From: Rikenellaceae bacterium
GTDB taxonomy: Bacteria; Bacteroidota; Bacteroidia; Bacteroidales; UBA932
Direction of reading: 5' to 3'
Assembly (NCBI GenBank): GCA_003542575.1
Contig: DPKJ01000005.1
Location: 408,061-472,060, forward strand
Length of the DNA: 64,000 nucleotides
In this document: positions 36,319-43,956 of the stretch, piece after piece
How the letters are laid out: every line of letters begins with the position of its first letter
Position numbering within the stretch: the stretch's first letter is position 1
Position numbers and translations under genes: made by a program
The notes under the pieces: model-generated
What the model was told of the DNA's origin: nothing
Seen by the model: the letters and a program-made list of their open reading frames with translations, nothing else
Databases searched by the model: none

Positions 36319-37395
36319 ATGGCAGAACACATTTTAATGAAAGGTAATGAAGCTATTGCCATCTCAGCTATCAGAAACGGCTGTGACGGATACTTCGGTT
36401 ACCCTATTACTCCCCAATCAGAGGTTATGGAGACCCTGATGGAGGAAAAGCCCTGGGAGACAACCGGAATGGTTGTGCTTCAGGCAGAGAGTGAGACCTC
36501 GTCTATCAATATGCTGTACGGAGGTGCATCATGCGGAAAAAAAGTTATGACATCGTCAAGCAGCCCCGGCCTGAGTCTTATGTGCGAAGGGTTAAGCTAT
36601 CTTGCAGGAGCAGAATTGCCTTGTGTTGTAGTTAATGTTGTGCGTGGCGGTCCGGGATTGGGCACCATTCAACCTGGTCAGGGAGACTACTTTCAGGCAT
36701 GTAAAGGTGGAGGACACGGTGACTACAAAATGGTAGTTCTTGCCCCCTCTTCAGCTCAGGAAATGTACGATTTCGTTGATCTTGGATTTGACCTTGCCTT
36801 TAAATATCTAAATCCTGTTATGATTCTTGCCGACGGAGTAGTTGGTCAGATGATGGAAAAGGTAGAGTTAAAACCTATGAAGTCGCGATGGAGTGATGAG
36901 TATATTAAGTCAACATTCAAATGGGCAACTACCGGCAAAACTCCCGATAGGAAACAAAATGTTATAACATCACTGGCCCTCGATGCAGCAGTGCACGAAA
37001 GACTCAATCACAAACTGCAACTCAAATACAAGAAAATGCAGCAAGAAGATGTTAGATTTGAAACATTTATGTGCGAGGATGCCGAGCATGTTATTGTTGC
37101 TTACGGATGTATGGCAAGAATATGTGAAAATACTGTTGAACTTGCACGTGCAGAAGGAATTAAGCTTGGCCTTTTACGTCCAATTACTTTATTCCCCTTC
37201 CCAACAGAAGAGATCAACAGACTTGTTCCTCAATTAAAAACCATGATGTCTGTTGAACTTAGTGCAGGCCAGATGGTAGAAGATGTAAGACTGGCAGTAA
37301 ATGGCAGAGTTCCTGTTAACTTTTTTGGCAGACTGGGAGGTATTGTCCCTTCTCCGGAAGAGGTGTTTGAAGCATTTAAAAAAGAGATCAAATAA
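36319..37395 (+). CDS. korA: 2-oxoacid:ferredoxin oxidoreductase alpha subunit (KorA/VorB)
   Basis: A 358-residue alpha subunit of the OFOR family. It shows the pyrimidine-binding start GNEAIAISAIRNGCDGYFGYPITPQSE, with the Y-P-I-T-P substrate motif, and the middle/C-terminal transketolase-like domain (VAYGCMARI, LLRPITLFPFP). It lies 21 bases after the ferredoxin subunit. In related genomes this subunit is often named VorB (3-methyl-2-oxobutanoate dehydrogenase). With the beta, gamma and delta subunits it oxidatively decarboxylates 2-oxoacids to acyl-CoA, reducing ferredoxin. Confidence 0.93.
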   Translation: MAEHILMKGNEAIAISAIRNGCDGYFGYPITPQSEVMETLMEEKPWETTGMVVLQAESETSSINMLYGGASCGKKVMTSSSSPGLSLMCEGLSYLAGAELPCVVVNVVRGGPGLGTIQPGQGDYFQACKGGGHGDYKMVVLAPSSAQEMYDFVDLGFDLAFKYLNPVMILADGVVGQMMEKVELKPMKSRWSDEYIKSTFKWATTGKTPDRKQNVITSLALDAAVHERLNHKLQLKYKKMQQEDVRFETFMCEDAEHVIVAYGCMARICENTVELARAEGIKLGLLRPITLFPFPTEEINRLVPQLKTMMSVELSAGQMVEDVRLAVNGRVPVNFFGRLGGIVPSPEEVFEAFKKEIK

Positions 37396-37410
37396 TTAAA
37401 AGTATTAGAG

Positions 37411-38172
37411 ATGGATCTTAAAGATATAATTAAGCCGGAAAACAGGGTTTACGCCAAGACTCCGGTTCTTACCGAGAATGTAATGCACTACTGCCCGGGA
37501 TGCTCTCACGGAACTGTTCACAAAATAATTGCAGAGGTCATAGAAGAGATGGGAATACAAGAAAAAACAATTGGTATTTCTCCGGTTGGTTGTTCTGTAT
37601 TCGCATACAATTATGTTGATATTGACTGGCAACAGGCTGCTCACGGCAGAGCCCCTGCCCTTGCAACAGCAACAAAGCGTCTTTTACCGGACAAATATGT
37701 GTTTACATATCAGGGGGATGGTGACCTGGCATCGATTGGTACTGCTGAGATTATGCATGCTTGCAACAGAGGCGAAAACATAGTTGTGATATTTATCAAT
37801 AACGCCATTTATGGTATGACCGGTGGTCAGATGGCCCCTACAACCCTGATTGGTATGAAAACCTCTACTTCTCCTTATGGAAGAACAGAAGAACTTCACG
37901 GCAAACCTCTGAAAATCACTGAGCTTATAGCTCAACTTGAAGGAACATGCTATGTTTCCAGACAATCAGTTCAATCTGCAGCAGCTGCCAGAAAAACAAA
38001 ACGTGCTATTCGCAAAGCTTTTGAAAATTCTGCCATGTCTAAAGGAACATCGTTTGTCGAGGTAGTTAGCGCGTGTAATTCAGGATGGAAACTCTCCCCC
38101 GTTAAAGCCAATGAGTGGATGGTTGAAAATATGTTCCCTCAGTATCCACTTGGTGATATTAAAGACAGATAA
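37411..38172 (+). CDS. korB: 2-oxoacid:ferredoxin oxidoreductase beta subunit
   Basis: A 253-residue TPP-binding beta subunit. The cluster/TPP region begins with CPGCSHG (about 30), TPP binding is seen in YQGDGDLASIGT (about 96-107, GDGD) and INNAIYGMTGGQM (about 133), and the C-terminal NEWM region is intact. It forms the active site with the alpha subunit. The start is ATG, 15 bases after korA. Confidence 0.94.
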   Translation: MDLKDIIKPENRVYAKTPVLTENVMHYCPGCSHGTVHKIIAEVIEEMGIQEKTIGISPVGCSVFAYNYVDIDWQQAAHGRAPALATATKRLLPDKYVFTYQGDGDLASIGTAEIMHACNRGENIVVIFINNAIYGMTGGQMAPTTLIGMKTSTSPYGRTEELHGKPLKITELIAQLEGTCYVSRQSVQSAAAARKTKRAIRKAFENSAMSKGTSFVEVVSACNSGWKLSPVKANEWMVENMFPQYPLGDIKDR

Positions 38173-38186
38173 AAAATACAGCAAAT

Positions 38187-38738
38187 ATGAAAGAAGAGAT
38201 AATAATTGCAGGATTTGGCGGACAGGGAGTTTTATCTATGGGTAAAATTCTTGCCTATTCCGGTATAATGCAGAATCAAGAGGTAACCTGGATGCCTTCA
38301 TACGGCCCTGAAATGAGAGGGGGAACTGCCAATGTAACAGTTATCCTAAGTGATAAAAAGATCAGTTCACCTATACTAAGTAACTTTGATACGGCAATTA
38401 TCCTGAACCAACAATCGCTGGATAAATTTGAAAATCAAGTTAAACCCGGAGGACTTTTAATATACGATCCAAACGGAATAACCCGCCATCCGGTAAGAAA
38501 AGATATCAATGTAAGCACTATTGAAGCAGTAGATATTTCAGCCGGGCTCGGAAATTCAAAAGCTTACAATATGGTAGTTCTTGGAGCATTTTTGAAGAAG
38601 AAACCTATTGTTTCACTGGAAAATGTAATTAAAGGGCTGAAGAAATCGATACCTGAAAGGCATCATTCTCTGATACCTATGAATGAGAAGGCAATCAGTA
38701 TTGGAATGGAAAAAGTTAACGATCTAAACAAAATCTGA
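38187..38738 (+). CDS. korC: 2-oxoacid:ferredoxin oxidoreductase gamma subunit
   Basis: A 183-residue gamma subunit. The N-terminal GFGGQGVLSMGKILAYSG and MPSYGPEMRGGTANVTV motifs are the CoA-binding signature of this subunit. It follows korB by 14 bases and is the last gene of the block; a strong terminator follows at 38759. The order delta-alpha-beta-gamma is usual for four-subunit Kor/Vor. Confidence 0.94.
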   Translation: MKEEIIIAGFGGQGVLSMGKILAYSGIMQNQEVTWMPSYGPEMRGGTANVTVILSDKKISSPILSNFDTAIILNQQSLDKFENQVKPGGLLIYDPNGITRHPVRKDINVSTIEAVDISAGLGNSKAYNMVVLGAFLKKKPIVSLENVIKGLKKSIPERHHSLIPMNEKAISIGMEKVNDLNKI

Positions 38739-38758
38739 TAACCTGTGCCAAACTTTTA

Positions 38759-38797
38759 ATGCTCCCTCTTTGTTAATCAAAGTGGGAGCATTTTTTA
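38759..38797 (+). terminator. Rho-independent terminator after korC
   Basis: Left arm 38759-38772 (ATGCTCCC-T-CTTTG) pairs with 38778-38791 (CAAAG-T-GGGAGCAT) across a five-base loop, with one T-T mismatch, followed by a T-run at 38791-38796. Confidence 0.85.
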
Positions 38798-38817
38798 TTT
38801 TTATACATATTAATTAT

Positions 38818-38825
38818 TATCTTTG
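38818..38825 (+). promoter_or_regulatory. -7 box for the coiled-coil/zapA genes
   Basis: TATCTTTG fits TAnnTTTG. It ends 17 bases before ATG 38843 and supports that ATG over an in-frame TTG at 38828, which would lie before the inferred transcript start. Confidence 0.5.
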
Positions 38826-38842
38826 CGTTGCTAGGAAAGATT

Positions 38843-39136
38843 ATGAGCACAGATTATCAAACAGTCATTAACGGACTAAAGACAAAAATTGAGACAATAA
38901 TCTCAAAATACGAACAAGTTGCAGCCGAAAACCGCAAGTTGTCTGAGGAGCTCATTTTCTGCAAGGCAGAACAGGAAAAGAATATTAACAAAATAAAGGA
39001 ACTGGAAGAAAAAGTAAACAAATTACAATTGGTTGAAGCTTTCAAGACATCATCCACCGATGTTAAGGAGGCAAAGCAAAAGATTGGTAAAATAGTGAAA
39101 GAGATAGACAAGTGTATAGCTCTTTTAAATGATTAA
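38843..39136 (+). CDS. Small coiled-coil protein upstream of zapA (ZapB-like position)
   Basis: A 97-residue protein that is almost wholly heptad coiled coil from about residue 10 to 65 (KTKIETIISKYEQVAAENRKL, ELEEKVNKLQ), then a short amphipathic tail with KIVKEIDKCIALLND. There is no enzyme motif. It ends three bases before zapA, so translation is probably coupled. Small coiled-coil proteins in this location are conserved in Bacteroidetes and are plausible partners in FtsZ-ring or septum assembly, but that is by position; I recognise no established family. Confidence 0.75.
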   Translation: MSTDYQTVINGLKTKIETIISKYEQVAAENRKLSEELIFCKAEQEKNINKIKELEEKVNKLQLVEAFKTSSTDVKEAKQKIGKIVKEIDKCIALLND

Positions 39137-39139
39137 GCA

Positions 39140-39433
39140 ATGGAACAACAATCGATACAAATCAGCATCGCAGACCGCTACTACCCACTGAGAATCCCAG
39201 CTAACGACGAGGAGAAGATCAGGGCAGCAGCCAAGATAATCAACGAAAAAATTGCACTCTATAAGAAGAGATATGCAAATCGTGATACACAAGATGCTCT
39301 TTCAATGGCTCTGTTGCAGTTTGTAATCAGGTTAATTGAGGCAGAACAAAAAGAGGAGGCCAATCAAATAACTGAAGAATTGCGCTCTCTTGACACACTT
39401 CTTGACGAATACATTAAAATCAATCTTAGCTGA
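39140..39433 (+). CDS. zapA: Cell division protein ZapA
   Basis: A 97-residue ZapA family protein: the N-terminal beta-alpha domain (IQISIADRYYPLRIPANDEEKIRAAAKIINEKI) followed by a helical tail (MALLQFVIRLIEAE). ZapA crosslinks FtsZ protofilaments at the septal ring. The window order coiled-coil gene, zapA, 6S-like RNA, rny resembles the zapA-ssrS neighbourhood known in proteobacteria. Confidence 0.9.
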   Translation: MEQQSIQISIADRYYPLRIPANDEEKIRAAAKIINEKIALYKKRYANRDTQDALSMALLQFVIRLIEAEQKEEANQITEELRSLDTLLDEYIKINLS

Positions 39434-39449
39434 TTCGGCCATTTTAGTT

Positions 39450-39637
39450 TAGCCGTTGGTTTAGCTCTTTGCCAAAATCAACACTATTAAAATACCGAGC
39501 CAACTCGATGATCAAAAACAGGCCTATTTACCTTCGGGGATTCCGTTTACGGGACGTTGGACGTTTGCGATCGCTAATCGGAGCTCAAATCTTGTTTATA
39601 AGATTTTAGCCTAAACAGCTAGATCAACGGCTTTTTT
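39450..39637 (+). ncRNA. ssrS: 6S-like RNA (ssrS), between zapA and rny
   Basis: The gap between zapA and rny holds no ORF but a compact RNA-like structure. A 16-base-pair closing stem is formed by 39451-39466 (AGCCGTTGGTTTAGCT) and 39617-39632 (AGCTAGATCAACGGCT) with two G-U pairs, directly followed by a T-run at 39632-39637, so the closing stem also serves as a terminator. Inside are a small hairpin at 39587-39606 (AAATCTT/AAGATTT), on the 3' side of the central region where 6S RNA has one, and an apical hairpin at 39543-39552 (CCGT/ACGG). Total length of about 182 bases fits 6S RNA. 6S RNA binds RNA polymerase and mimics an open promoter. Function is inferred from shape, size and zapA linkage. 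Confidence 0.72.
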
Positions 39638-39673
39638 AACTCGCTCAACACATTACATATATATAAACACAAA

Positions 39674-41209
39674 ATGGAAATTATACTAACTATTTTGCTA
39701 CCCGCACTGGCAGGCTTTGGCGTTGCCTATTATGTGGGAAACAATATTATCCTTAAAAGAAGAAGAGACGAAATATTAAGATGCGCAGAACAAGATGGTG
39801 AGAATATTAAAAAAGAGAAAATTTTTCAAGCCAAAGAGAAGTTTCTGCAACTCAAATCCGAACATGAACAACAAATTCTCGAACGCTCAAACCATGTAAT
39901 TCAGCAAGAGGCAAAACTTAAGCAACGAGAATTGGTACTCAACCAGCAAAACGCTGAAGTTCAAAAAAAGACACGCGAAGTTGATGCAATCAGAGACAAT
40001 CTTAAGCTGCAACAGGAGATTGTTGAAAGAAAAGGCGACGAATATGAGAAATTGAGACAAGAGGCTATTCAGAAAATTGAAAATATTGCCGGCCTTTCCG
40101 CTCATGACGCTAAAAATCAACTTATCGAAACCATGAAGTCTGAGGCAAAAAGCCAGGCAATGTCATACATTAGCGAGGTGATGGATGAAGCCAGACTTAC
40201 TGCAAGTAAAGAGGCAAAGAGAATCATTATCAATACAATCCAGAGAATTGCACCTGAAACGGCGATTGAAAATGCAGTTACAGTTTTCAATATTGAGAGC
40301 GACGAAATCAAAGGAAGAATAATTGGAAGAGAGGGGAGGAATATTCGTGCTCTTGAAGCTGCAACCGGAGTAGAAATTGTTGTTGATGACACACCTGAAG
40401 CAATTCTTCTTTCGGCATTTGATCCTGTTAGAAGAGAGGTTGCCCGTTTGGCACTGCACCAGTTGGTAACAGATGGACGGATTCACCCTGCAAGAATTGA
40501 AGAGGTAGTTGCTAAAGTTCAGAAACAACTCGACGATGAAATTCTTGAAACAGGAAAAAGAACCTGTATTGATCTTGGTGTTCACGGCTTACACGTTGAG
40601 TTGGTAAAACTTATTGGTAGAATGAAATACAGGTCGTCTTATGGTCAAAACCTTCTTCAGCACTCAAGAGAGGTTGCAAACATTGCTGCAACCGTTGCAT
40701 CAGAACTTGGTCTTAATCCTAAGATTGCAAAAAGAGCCGGTTTACTCCACGATATAGGAAAGGTTTCTGACGAAGATCCTGAATTGCCACATGCAATACT
40801 GGGTATGAAGTTAGCCGAAAAATATAAAGAGAAACCTGAAATTTGCAATGCAATCGGAGCTCACCACGAAGAGACCGAAATGAACTCTTTAATATCACCG
40901 CTTGTACTTGTAAGTGACGCTATTTCGGGATCAAGACCGGGAGCCAGAAGAGAGGTAATTGAATCATATATCAAGAGGCTTAAGGAGATGGAAGATCTTG
41001 CCCTATCTTACCCTGGAGTAACTAAATCTTATGCTATTCAGGCAGGAAGAGAATTAAGGGTGATTGTTGGCAGCGAATATGTTTCCGATAAAGATTCTGA
41101 GCAACTTTCTCTTGATATTGCAAAGAAAATTCAGGATGAGCTTGTATATCCCGGTCAGGTTAAGATAACTGTAATCAGAGAGACTCGCTCAGTAAGTTTC
41201 GCTAAATAA
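39674..41209 (+). CDS. rny: Ribonuclease Y
   Basis: A 511-residue endoribonuclease. It has an N-terminal membrane anchor (about 3-25), a long charged coiled coil (about 35-190), a KH domain with IKGRIIGREGRNIRALE (about 213-229), and an HD domain with HSREVAN and the metal motif LLHDIGKV (about 358). Length is typical. RNase Y starts mRNA decay at the membrane. It follows the 6S-like RNA; the only nearby transcription start is not obvious. A bidirectional terminator follows at 41248. Confidence 0.96.
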   Translation: MEIILTILLPALAGFGVAYYVGNNIILKRRRDEILRCAEQDGENIKKEKIFQAKEKFLQLKSEHEQQILERSNHVIQQEAKLKQRELVLNQQNAEVQKKTREVDAIRDNLKLQQEIVERKGDEYEKLRQEAIQKIENIAGLSAHDAKNQLIETMKSEAKSQAMSYISEVMDEARLTASKEAKRIIINTIQRIAPETAIENAVTVFNIESDEIKGRIIGREGRNIRALEAATGVEIVVDDTPEAILLSAFDPVRREVARLALHQLVTDGRIHPARIEEVVAKVQKQLDDEILETGKRTCIDLGVHGLHVELVKLIGRMKYRSSYGQNLLQHSREVANIAATVASELGLNPKIAKRAGLLHDIGKVSDEDPELPHAILGMKLAEKYKEKPEICNAIGAHHEETEMNSLISPLVLVSDAISGSRPGARREVIESYIKRLKEMEDLALSYPGVTKSYAIQAGRELRVIVGSEYVSDKDSEQLSLDIAKKIQDELVYPGQVKITVIRETRSVSFAK

Positions 41210-41247
41210 ATCTCTGCTCCAATTTTTATAGTTCCATAAATAAATTT

Positions 41248-41287
41248 AAAAAAGAGCCAATTTCATTTGATGAAGTTGGCTCTTTTT
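41248..41287. terminator. Bidirectional terminator between rny and the nucleotidase gene
   Basis: Arms 41251-41260 (AAAGAGCCAA) and 41276-41285 (TTGGCTCTTT) with a 15-base loop, flanked by an A-run on the left and a T-run on the right, so it can end transcripts from both strands. Confidence 0.8.
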
Positions 41288-41331
41288 CATATATTTAGCT
41301 TTATGATAATCTATCCGAACCTGAGTGGAGA

Positions 41332-43086
41332 TTACTCTCCAAAAAGGATTATGTAATCCTTTACTGCTGCTCTTTTAACCAAATTTTCCGGCACAAATTT
41401 CCAATGGTTAAGTCTTTCAGGAGTTATAGAACCATCGCGTTTTAATTTATTGTATAGCATCTCTCTTATATCTGACAAACGCTCTACTGTCCGGCCTTCA
41501 AGCTCTGATTTTGGGATTCCAGAGCCAAGCTCAAGCATATCTCCTCCTCCGCTTGCCCTGTATGAAGAGAGGGCAACCTTGTATCTCTTTTTTAAGTCGA
41601 AAGAATGACCGTTGCTTTCTGAAATAATCATAATCCTGTCACCATCTCCCTTTGTTGCATCTACTTCATATATCAGGCCTGCAGCAGAATCAAAATTAAA
41701 GAAAATATTTTTAAACCTGCCTCTGTCACCTCTACCTCCAATGTTAAGCTGTAAAAGAGAGGAATTATTATCAATCATTTGATTAATCCATTTTGAGTAA
41801 GAGAATTCAAGATAGTTTTTAATCTCTTCTCCGGTTAGTTCAATAACATATAGTTGATTTTCGTACGGATAGATGTTTAATAAATCCTGGAAATTCAAAT
41901 CGCCGGCTTTAACCGTAACATCCATCGAAAGTGGTGCTACAAAAGAGATTTCAGCTCCGGAATTTTCAAGTTGAAGTGAATGAATCATATCGATGTACTC
42001 TGAAGGCCCAAAGTATGCATCTCTTGTTGTAATGCTTTTGGTAAGAGACCCTACATGAGTGTTTGTAAACGCCTTGATATTGTTAAAACTCTCTTTAAAG
42101 TAGTTATTGTACTCTTTATCGGGTTCAATTTCTCTCATGGAGATTAAAGCGCCCTCAATGTTTTTTGAAATTATCTGCCCATCAGAAATTCCAATTTTTA
42201 CAGAGGCATGTGACAGAGAACTGGCTCTTGATCCGCCCTCCATTACCCAAACAGGCCTATCTCCATTATAGACAACCTCTGCAGTGCTCCTATGGTCATG
42301 TGCAGCAAAAACGATGTCAATACCACTTACATTTGACGCAACAAATCTTGCAGGATTTTCAATTGAATTATCCTCTGTTGTTCCAAGGCCTGCGTGCAAT
42401 GCTGCTACAACCAAATGAGGTTTCTCTTTAGTTTTTACTAACTCAACCCAATATTCCAATGATTCAACAATCTCTTGAAATTTAATGCCCTGCCACAAAT
42501 CAGGAGTAAGCCACTTAGGTATATTGGGGTTGGTCATTCCAATGATTGCTATTTTAATTCCGTCTATTTTAACAATCGTATATGGTTTAAAAAAGGGTTT
42601 ATTGGTCTTTTCATCTATTGCATTGGCAGCCAGGTAGGGAGCCTTCATCTCTCTCACAATTTTATTGTAAACTCTTGGGCCTGCTTCAATGTCGTGATTT
42701 CCTACAACAACGGCATCGTAGTCAAGATAATTCATCGCCTCAGCAAATATATGTTTAGAAGTTGTATCGATAAAATTATAGTAAAAGACAGAGTTATCAC
42801 CTTGAAGGTGATCTCCCATGTCAAGAAGTACTACTCTCCTATCTGAATTCAATCTGGCATTTTTTAAAAATGTTGCGACAGATGAAAGTGAGTAAGGGTG
42901 AACTATATTTTGATGTATTTGAGGGTTTTGTGAATTTTCGGCATAAAGAGTATCAAACAATCTTCCGTGCAAATCATTGGTAGCGTATATATCAATCAAA
43001 TAGATACCATCTTTAACCTTTTCTGAACACGAGTGAATAAAAAGAGAAGATATAAGTAATAATAGAATAAAATTTATTTTTTTCAT
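41332..43086 (-). CDS. 5'-nucleotidase / 2',3'-cyclic phosphodiesterase-like lipoprotein
   Basis: A 584-residue metallophosphatase with a lipobox signal (SLFIHSC, cysteine about 20). The calcineurin-like domain has ATNDLHGRLF (about 35), MGDHLQGDN (about 95), the GNHDIEAG motif (about 130) and AAHDHRS (about 260); the second half is the C-terminal nucleotidase domain with TGEEIKNYLE and the SYRASGGGD substrate stack. It would hydrolyse nucleotides in the envelope to release nucleoside and phosphate. The omega-amidase-like gene ends 12 bases upstream, so the two are likely cotranscribed. Confidence 0.92.
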   Translation of the reverse strand: MKKINFILLLLISSLFIHSCSEKVKDGIYLIDIYATNDLHGRLFDTLYAENSQNPQIHQNIVHPYSLSSVATFLKNARLNSDRRVVLLDMGDHLQGDNSVFYYNFIDTTSKHIFAEAMNYLDYDAVVVGNHDIEAGPRVYNKIVREMKAPYLAANAIDEKTNKPFFKPYTIVKIDGIKIAIIGMTNPNIPKWLTPDLWQGIKFQEIVESLEYWVELVKTKEKPHLVVAALHAGLGTTEDNSIENPARFVASNVSGIDIVFAAHDHRSTAEVVYNGDRPVWVMEGGSRASSLSHASVKIGISDGQIISKNIEGALISMREIEPDKEYNNYFKESFNNIKAFTNTHVGSLTKSITTRDAYFGPSEYIDMIHSLQLENSGAEISFVAPLSMDVTVKAGDLNFQDLLNIYPYENQLYVIELTGEEIKNYLEFSYSKWINQMIDNNSSLLQLNIGGRGDRGRFKNIFFNFDSAAGLIYEVDATKGDGDRIMIISESNGHSFDLKKRYKVALSSYRASGGGDMLELGSGIPKSELEGRTVERLSDIREMLYNKLKRDGSITPERLNHWKFVPENLVKRAAVKDYIILFGE

Positions 43087-43098
43087 ATGTTTTAATTA

Positions 43099-43872
43099 TT
43101 AATATTCAATACTATAAGTGTCGGCATCTCTCCAAACAGGAAACTTGTCTCTGAAAGAAACCAGTTTTGCCTTATCAATCTCAAACGTTTCATAATCGGG
43201 ATGTTCAATAAGCGGTGTCAAATAATTACCCTTAAAGTCAACAATGAATTTTTGTCCGGTGTAATCATTTTGAGGGTCAAAACCCTTTCTATTAACAAAT
43301 GCAAAGTAAGAAAGGTTCTCAATTGCCCTTGAGCGACACATAGATTCAATCACACTATCTCTTGATGCAGGCCAGTTTGCAATGTTAATTGTTAAGTCAT
43401 ATAAGAGTCCTGCATTACGGCTCCATACAGGAAACCTAAGGTCATAACAGATTTGGAGAAAGATATTAAACCCCCTAAAATTAATTATTACTGGTGTTCT
43501 GCCTTTTTTGAATAGACTTTGCTCTCCTCCAAGTGAAAAGAGGTGTCTTTTATCGTAATGAAAGTCATCTTCAGGAGTAACAAAAAGTGCTCTGTTGTAC
43601 AAATTATCACCCTCTTGAACAGGAATGGATGCCATTATAGCAGAGTCCAGCCTTATAGACCACCCTTTCATCCATTTATGTGTGTCTCCATTTAAAGACT
43701 CGGCGTATCTGTCGCTAACAGAAAAACCAGTTGTGAAGAGTTCCGGGAATACAATAAGGTCAGGCTTATTTACACCTTCGTTTATAAAGTTGCTAAGTAT
43801 TTTATCAAAATTGGCGAGATTTATGGCAGGAGACTCCCATTCAATATCACAATTAACCAGCGCGATCTTCAT
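43099..43872 (-). CDS. Omega-amidase / Nit2-like carbon-nitrogen hydrolase
   Basis: A 257-residue nitrilase-superfamily enzyme with the Glu-Lys-Cys triad: glutamate in FPELFTTGF (about 44), lysine in YDKRHLFSLGGE (about 107), cysteine in QICYDLRFPVW (about 139). The sequence is of the omega-amidase YafV type, which hydrolyses 2-oxoglutaramate and 2-oxosuccinamate formed by glutamine or asparagine transamination. This would tie in with amino-acid metabolism elsewhere in the window. It is cotranscribed with the downstream 5'-nucleotidase and has a -7 box at 43912. Confidence 0.88.
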   Translation of the reverse strand: MKIALVNCDIEWESPAINLANFDKILSNFINEGVNKPDLIVFPELFTTGFSVSDRYAESLNGDTHKWMKGWSIRLDSAIMASIPVQEGDNLYNRALFVTPEDDFHYDKRHLFSLGGEQSLFKKGRTPVIINFRGFNIFLQICYDLRFPVWSRNAGLLYDLTINIANWPASRDSVIESMCRSRAIENLSYFAFVNRKGFDPQNDYTGQKFIVDFKGNYLTPLIEHPDYETFEIDKAKLVSFRDKFPVWRDADTYSIEY

Positions 43873-43911
43873 TCAAAAAAAATTATGTTGTATATTGGAG
43901 CTCTCATTTCA

Positions 43912-43919
43912 CAAAGATA
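43912..43919 (-). promoter_or_regulatory. -7 box for the omega-amidase gene
   Basis: TATCTTTG on the minus strand ends 39 bases before the ATG at 43872. A TTTG element lies 24 bases further, which is slightly too far for a good -33. Confidence 0.4.
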
Positions 43920-43956
43920 ACCTTAAATCGAAAACGAAAATAACAAAAGGTACTCA

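Noticed and set aside
40163..40585. 140-residue minus-strand frame inside rny
   Set aside because: Antisense shadow of the conserved KH/HD region; low-complexity composition.
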